A stretch of DNA of 6,694 nucleotides from JBNLBS01 sp050303415. Lineage in GTDB: Bacteria; Pseudomonadota; Gammaproteobacteria; Methylococcales; Methylomonadaceae. Below, one piece after another: positions 5,700 through 6,694 of the stretch. Position numbers and translations under genes: made by a program. The DNA is taken from contig JBNLBS010000034.1 of assembly GCA_050303415.1 (NCBI GenBank), positions 1 through 6,694 of the forward strand, given 5' to 3'. The first letter of the stretch is position 1. Each line of letters begins with the position of its first letter. The notes under the pieces are model-generated. The model searched no databases. It had not been told where the DNA came from and worked only from the letters and a program-made list of their open reading frames with translations.

Positions 5700-5838
5700 A
5701 TTAAAGCCAAATAAAAAATAAAAGTTGTATATGGGTTTGTTAGAAAACGCATGACGAAATCGCACGAGGGGATAACATGTAATCAAGGTCAGTGTAACAA
5801 TAAATGGTAGACCGCTACATCTTCAATATGGGCTAATA

Positions 5839-5862
5839 TGCCCACATTTTTGCCCACATTTC
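5839..5862. repeat. Tandem repeat TGCCCACATTTT x2
   Basis: A 12-base unit occurs head to tail at 5839-5850 and 5851-5862, differing only in the last base. It lies about 90 bases upstream of the second tRNA-Lys core. With the next entry it fits the pattern of arm-type integrase binding sites at an element end. That role is inferred from position. Confidence 0.5.
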
Positions 5863-5915
5863 TAAGCTTTTCTTATTTTTTACTAGCTTTTAATTCTCGT
5901 AATCTATTGTTTTTT

Positions 5916-5934
5916 AGCTGGTTAAAGCTGGTTA
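5916..5934. repeat. Direct repeat AGCTGGTTA x2, 10-bp period
   Basis: AGCTGGTTA at 5916-5924 recurs at 5926-5934, one helical turn apart and 22 bases before the tRNA-Lys core. The spacing puts both copies on the same DNA face, as expected for cooperative protein binding near an attachment site. A chance A/T-rich repeat is possible. Confidence 0.4.
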
Positions 5935-5951
5935 TTGTTGCTTGATTAGTT

Positions 5952-5996
5952 CTTTCAATGCGATAGTCGAGCGTTCGAATCGCTCACGACCCACCA
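5952..5996 (+). other. tRNA-Lys 3' half, attachment-site copy 2
   Basis: From 5957 to CCA at 5994-5996 it matches copy 1 (1236-1275) at 39 of 40 positions, including the T-arm GAGCG-TTCGAAT-CGCTC and acceptor strand ACGACCC. Left of 5957 the sequence departs from copy 1: the aligned anticodon position reads TTC instead of TTT, the anticodon stem cannot form, and no 5' half exists. The identity therefore starts in the anticodon loop, marking the crossover point. Confidence 0.8.
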
Positions 5997-6010
5997 ACAA
6001 GCTATTGATT

Positions 6011-6035
6011 AACCAGCACTTTTGCTGGTTTTTTT
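6011..6035 (+). terminator. Intrinsic terminator after tRNA-Lys fragment, copy 2
   Basis: AACCAGC (6011-6017) pairs with GCTGGTT (6024-6030) around a six-base loop and runs into seven T (6029-6035). It is the same hairpin as at 1289-1314 with one loop base changed and one fewer stem pair. Confidence 0.85.
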
Positions 6036-6094
6036 ATATCCGTGTCTTGCGAATATCAGACAAACATCAACAAAACATCAACGCCGGAACTTTT

Positions 6095-6165
6095 TTATAA
6101 AATCTCGATTAAGCAGGCTGGCGCAAAGTGCATATGCCTAAGCTTCAAATAATCCAATACCCGCC
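6095..6165 (-). pseudogene. Tyrosine recombinase C-terminal remnant, copy 2 (heavily decayed)
   Basis: The minus strand reads LRHMHFAPACLIEIL then a stop (6095-6097), which aligns with HRYAHLAPDFLNEIL of copy 1. The catalytic Tyr position appears as His. The LGHSS segment with its catalytic His is missing, removed by an internal deletion. Sequence beyond about 6165 is not recognisable as integrase. It is clearly non-functional and more degraded than copy 1. Confidence 0.65.
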
Positions 6166-6243
6166 GGAATTGAGAGGACAAAACTTCATCGACAACCAAA
6201 TCTTTGTGGTTTCCATGCATTGATTACATGCTTAGTTGCACAT

Positions 6244-6259
6244 AAAACCACTCGGTTTT
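6244..6259 (-). terminator. Weak terminator candidate for the 6290-6659 gene
   Basis: On the minus strand AAAACC-GAGT-GGTTTT forms a six-pair hairpin with the last four stem bases T, 30 bases after the stop of the gene at 6290. The T run is short, so the call is tentative. Confidence 0.35.
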
Positions 6260-6289
6260 GGTCCCAATAATTCTTCCGGTTTGTTGCCC

Positions 6290-6659
6290 TTATTCACTTT
6301 CCTCAAGGGCATATCGCGTACAATGTATAATAGCTGTTTTAGGATGTCTGATAGATTTATTAGAAAGACGGAACATCACAAAATATAGCGGCCTGTTTTC
6401 GTCTGCAACAACTTTTTCTGGTTCTAGGCTGAACATAGGAATATTAGTGTCATCAACATACAAACCCTCCATTAAGAGTTCTCCTAAATGTTGGGCACAG
6501 TCCTTTGCATCGTCCATAGGTGGTTCAGGAAGCTGCACAGAGTTAGAGTGGGTTGCTTTTAAAACTAAAAAATTAGGGTCCATGGCGGCGGCGGCGCAAA
6601 GTCCGGGCACAACCAGAACACCCAACGTAAAAAACACTATCACTTTTTTTTTTATTCAT
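6290..6659 (-). CDS. Small predicted exported protein of unknown function, start out of frame across a ten-A tract
   Basis: The main frame, readable from GTG at 6641-6643, has a hydrophobic stretch VFFTLGVLVVPGLCAAAA and then a soluble region of about 97 residues (NFLVLKATHSNSV near its start, DAKDCAQHL, IIHCTRYALEESE at the end) with two cysteines. I recognise no family. The GTG has no suitable ribosome-binding site. A strong GGGAGG lies eight bases before an ATG at 6657-6659, followed by AAT and ten A (complement of 6644-6653). From that ATG the frame is one base out: removing one A, or adding two, would give MNKKK(K) joined to VIVFFTLG, a textbook signal peptide. I infer the ATG is the real start and that the gene carries a homopolymer frameshift, a sequencing error, or a slippage site. 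Confidence 0.6.
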
Positions 6660-6694
6660 CGCTAATACCTCCCATGACTTCCTGGCATTCCACC

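Larger units (their letters stand above)
5322..5951. other. Gene-poor decayed stretch between the kinase and the second tRNA-Lys site
   Basis: About 630 A/T-rich bases with no full gene. Separate entries cover a hairpin, a 30-codon remnant, a palindrome and two tandem-repeat sets. An additional short inverted pair GCCGG (5463-5467) / CCGGC (5511-5515) encloses GGTCAGGTCTTGCAATCATA at 5480-5499. From memory this looks like sequence found at ends of REP-associated (Y1-type) transposons, but I cannot confirm it. Confidence 0.5.
5957..6168. repeat. Diverged long direct repeat, copy 2
   Basis: This is the partner of 1236-1466. Differences include an extra 11-base tandem unit (AAAACATCAAC repeated within 6061-6082) and loss of about 30-40 bases in the integrase part, between the stretches matching SLQL and RYAH. 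Orientation is the same as copy 1. Confidence 0.72.

Noticed and set aside
5839..5862. CRISPR-like repeat array
   Set aside because: Only two head-to-tail 12-base units with no spacers.
6258..6665. Plus-strand frame of 135 codons at the right end
   Set aside because: The minus strand carries a signal peptide and strong ribosome-binding site; the plus frame has neither.

Overview
The window is most likely from a gammaproteobacterium. The OmpR-family two-component genes, the Lys-tRNA 3' half and the moderate-to-low G+C fit that. A methanotroph-like (Methylococcales) origin is only an impression from protein style. About half the window is a two-component system with a divergent exported beta-propeller gene. 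The rest looks like accessory DNA at tRNA integration sites.

Left flank (1-562): the last 28 codons and right end of an IS481-type insertion sequence, then an inverted pair of short repeats, a tRNA 3' half that reads as Thr(UGU) with no 5' half, and a long imperfect inverted repeat. An unrecognised 111-residue gene lies on the minus strand at 563-898.

First Lys site (1231-1581): the 3' half of a tRNA-Lys ends at 1275 and is followed by a terminator hairpin. A tyrosine-recombinase C-terminus reads toward it on the minus strand. The open frame of that remnant is a chimera: its first ~23 codons are the start of trmO (tRNA t6A37 methyltransferase), cut off and fused to the integrase tail at a run of six G.

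Centre (1731-5321): a 49-base near-perfect palindrome, then an exported lactonase-type beta-propeller protein (minus) divergent from an OmpR-class response regulator and its sensor kinase (plus, ATGA overlap). The 191-base divergent intergenic region holds two identical 8-mers spaced 11 bp apart, the usual geometry of an OmpR/PhoB-class operator. It is therefore likely that the regulator controls its own operon, the propeller gene, or both.

Second Lys site (5952-6168): a diverged second copy of the first site, with tRNA-Lys 3' half, terminator and integrase tail in the same order and orientation. The two copies bracket about 4.7 kb containing the two-component system and propeller gene, as expected from tandem integration of related elements at one tRNA-Lys gene followed by decay. 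The stretch between the kinase and this site (5322-5951) is gene-poor, with a 30-codon protein remnant, a small palindrome and two sets of tandem repeats.

Right end (6290-6659): a small predicted exported protein of unknown function. Its ribosome-binding site and ATG are separated from the main frame by a ten-A tract that is one base out of register.
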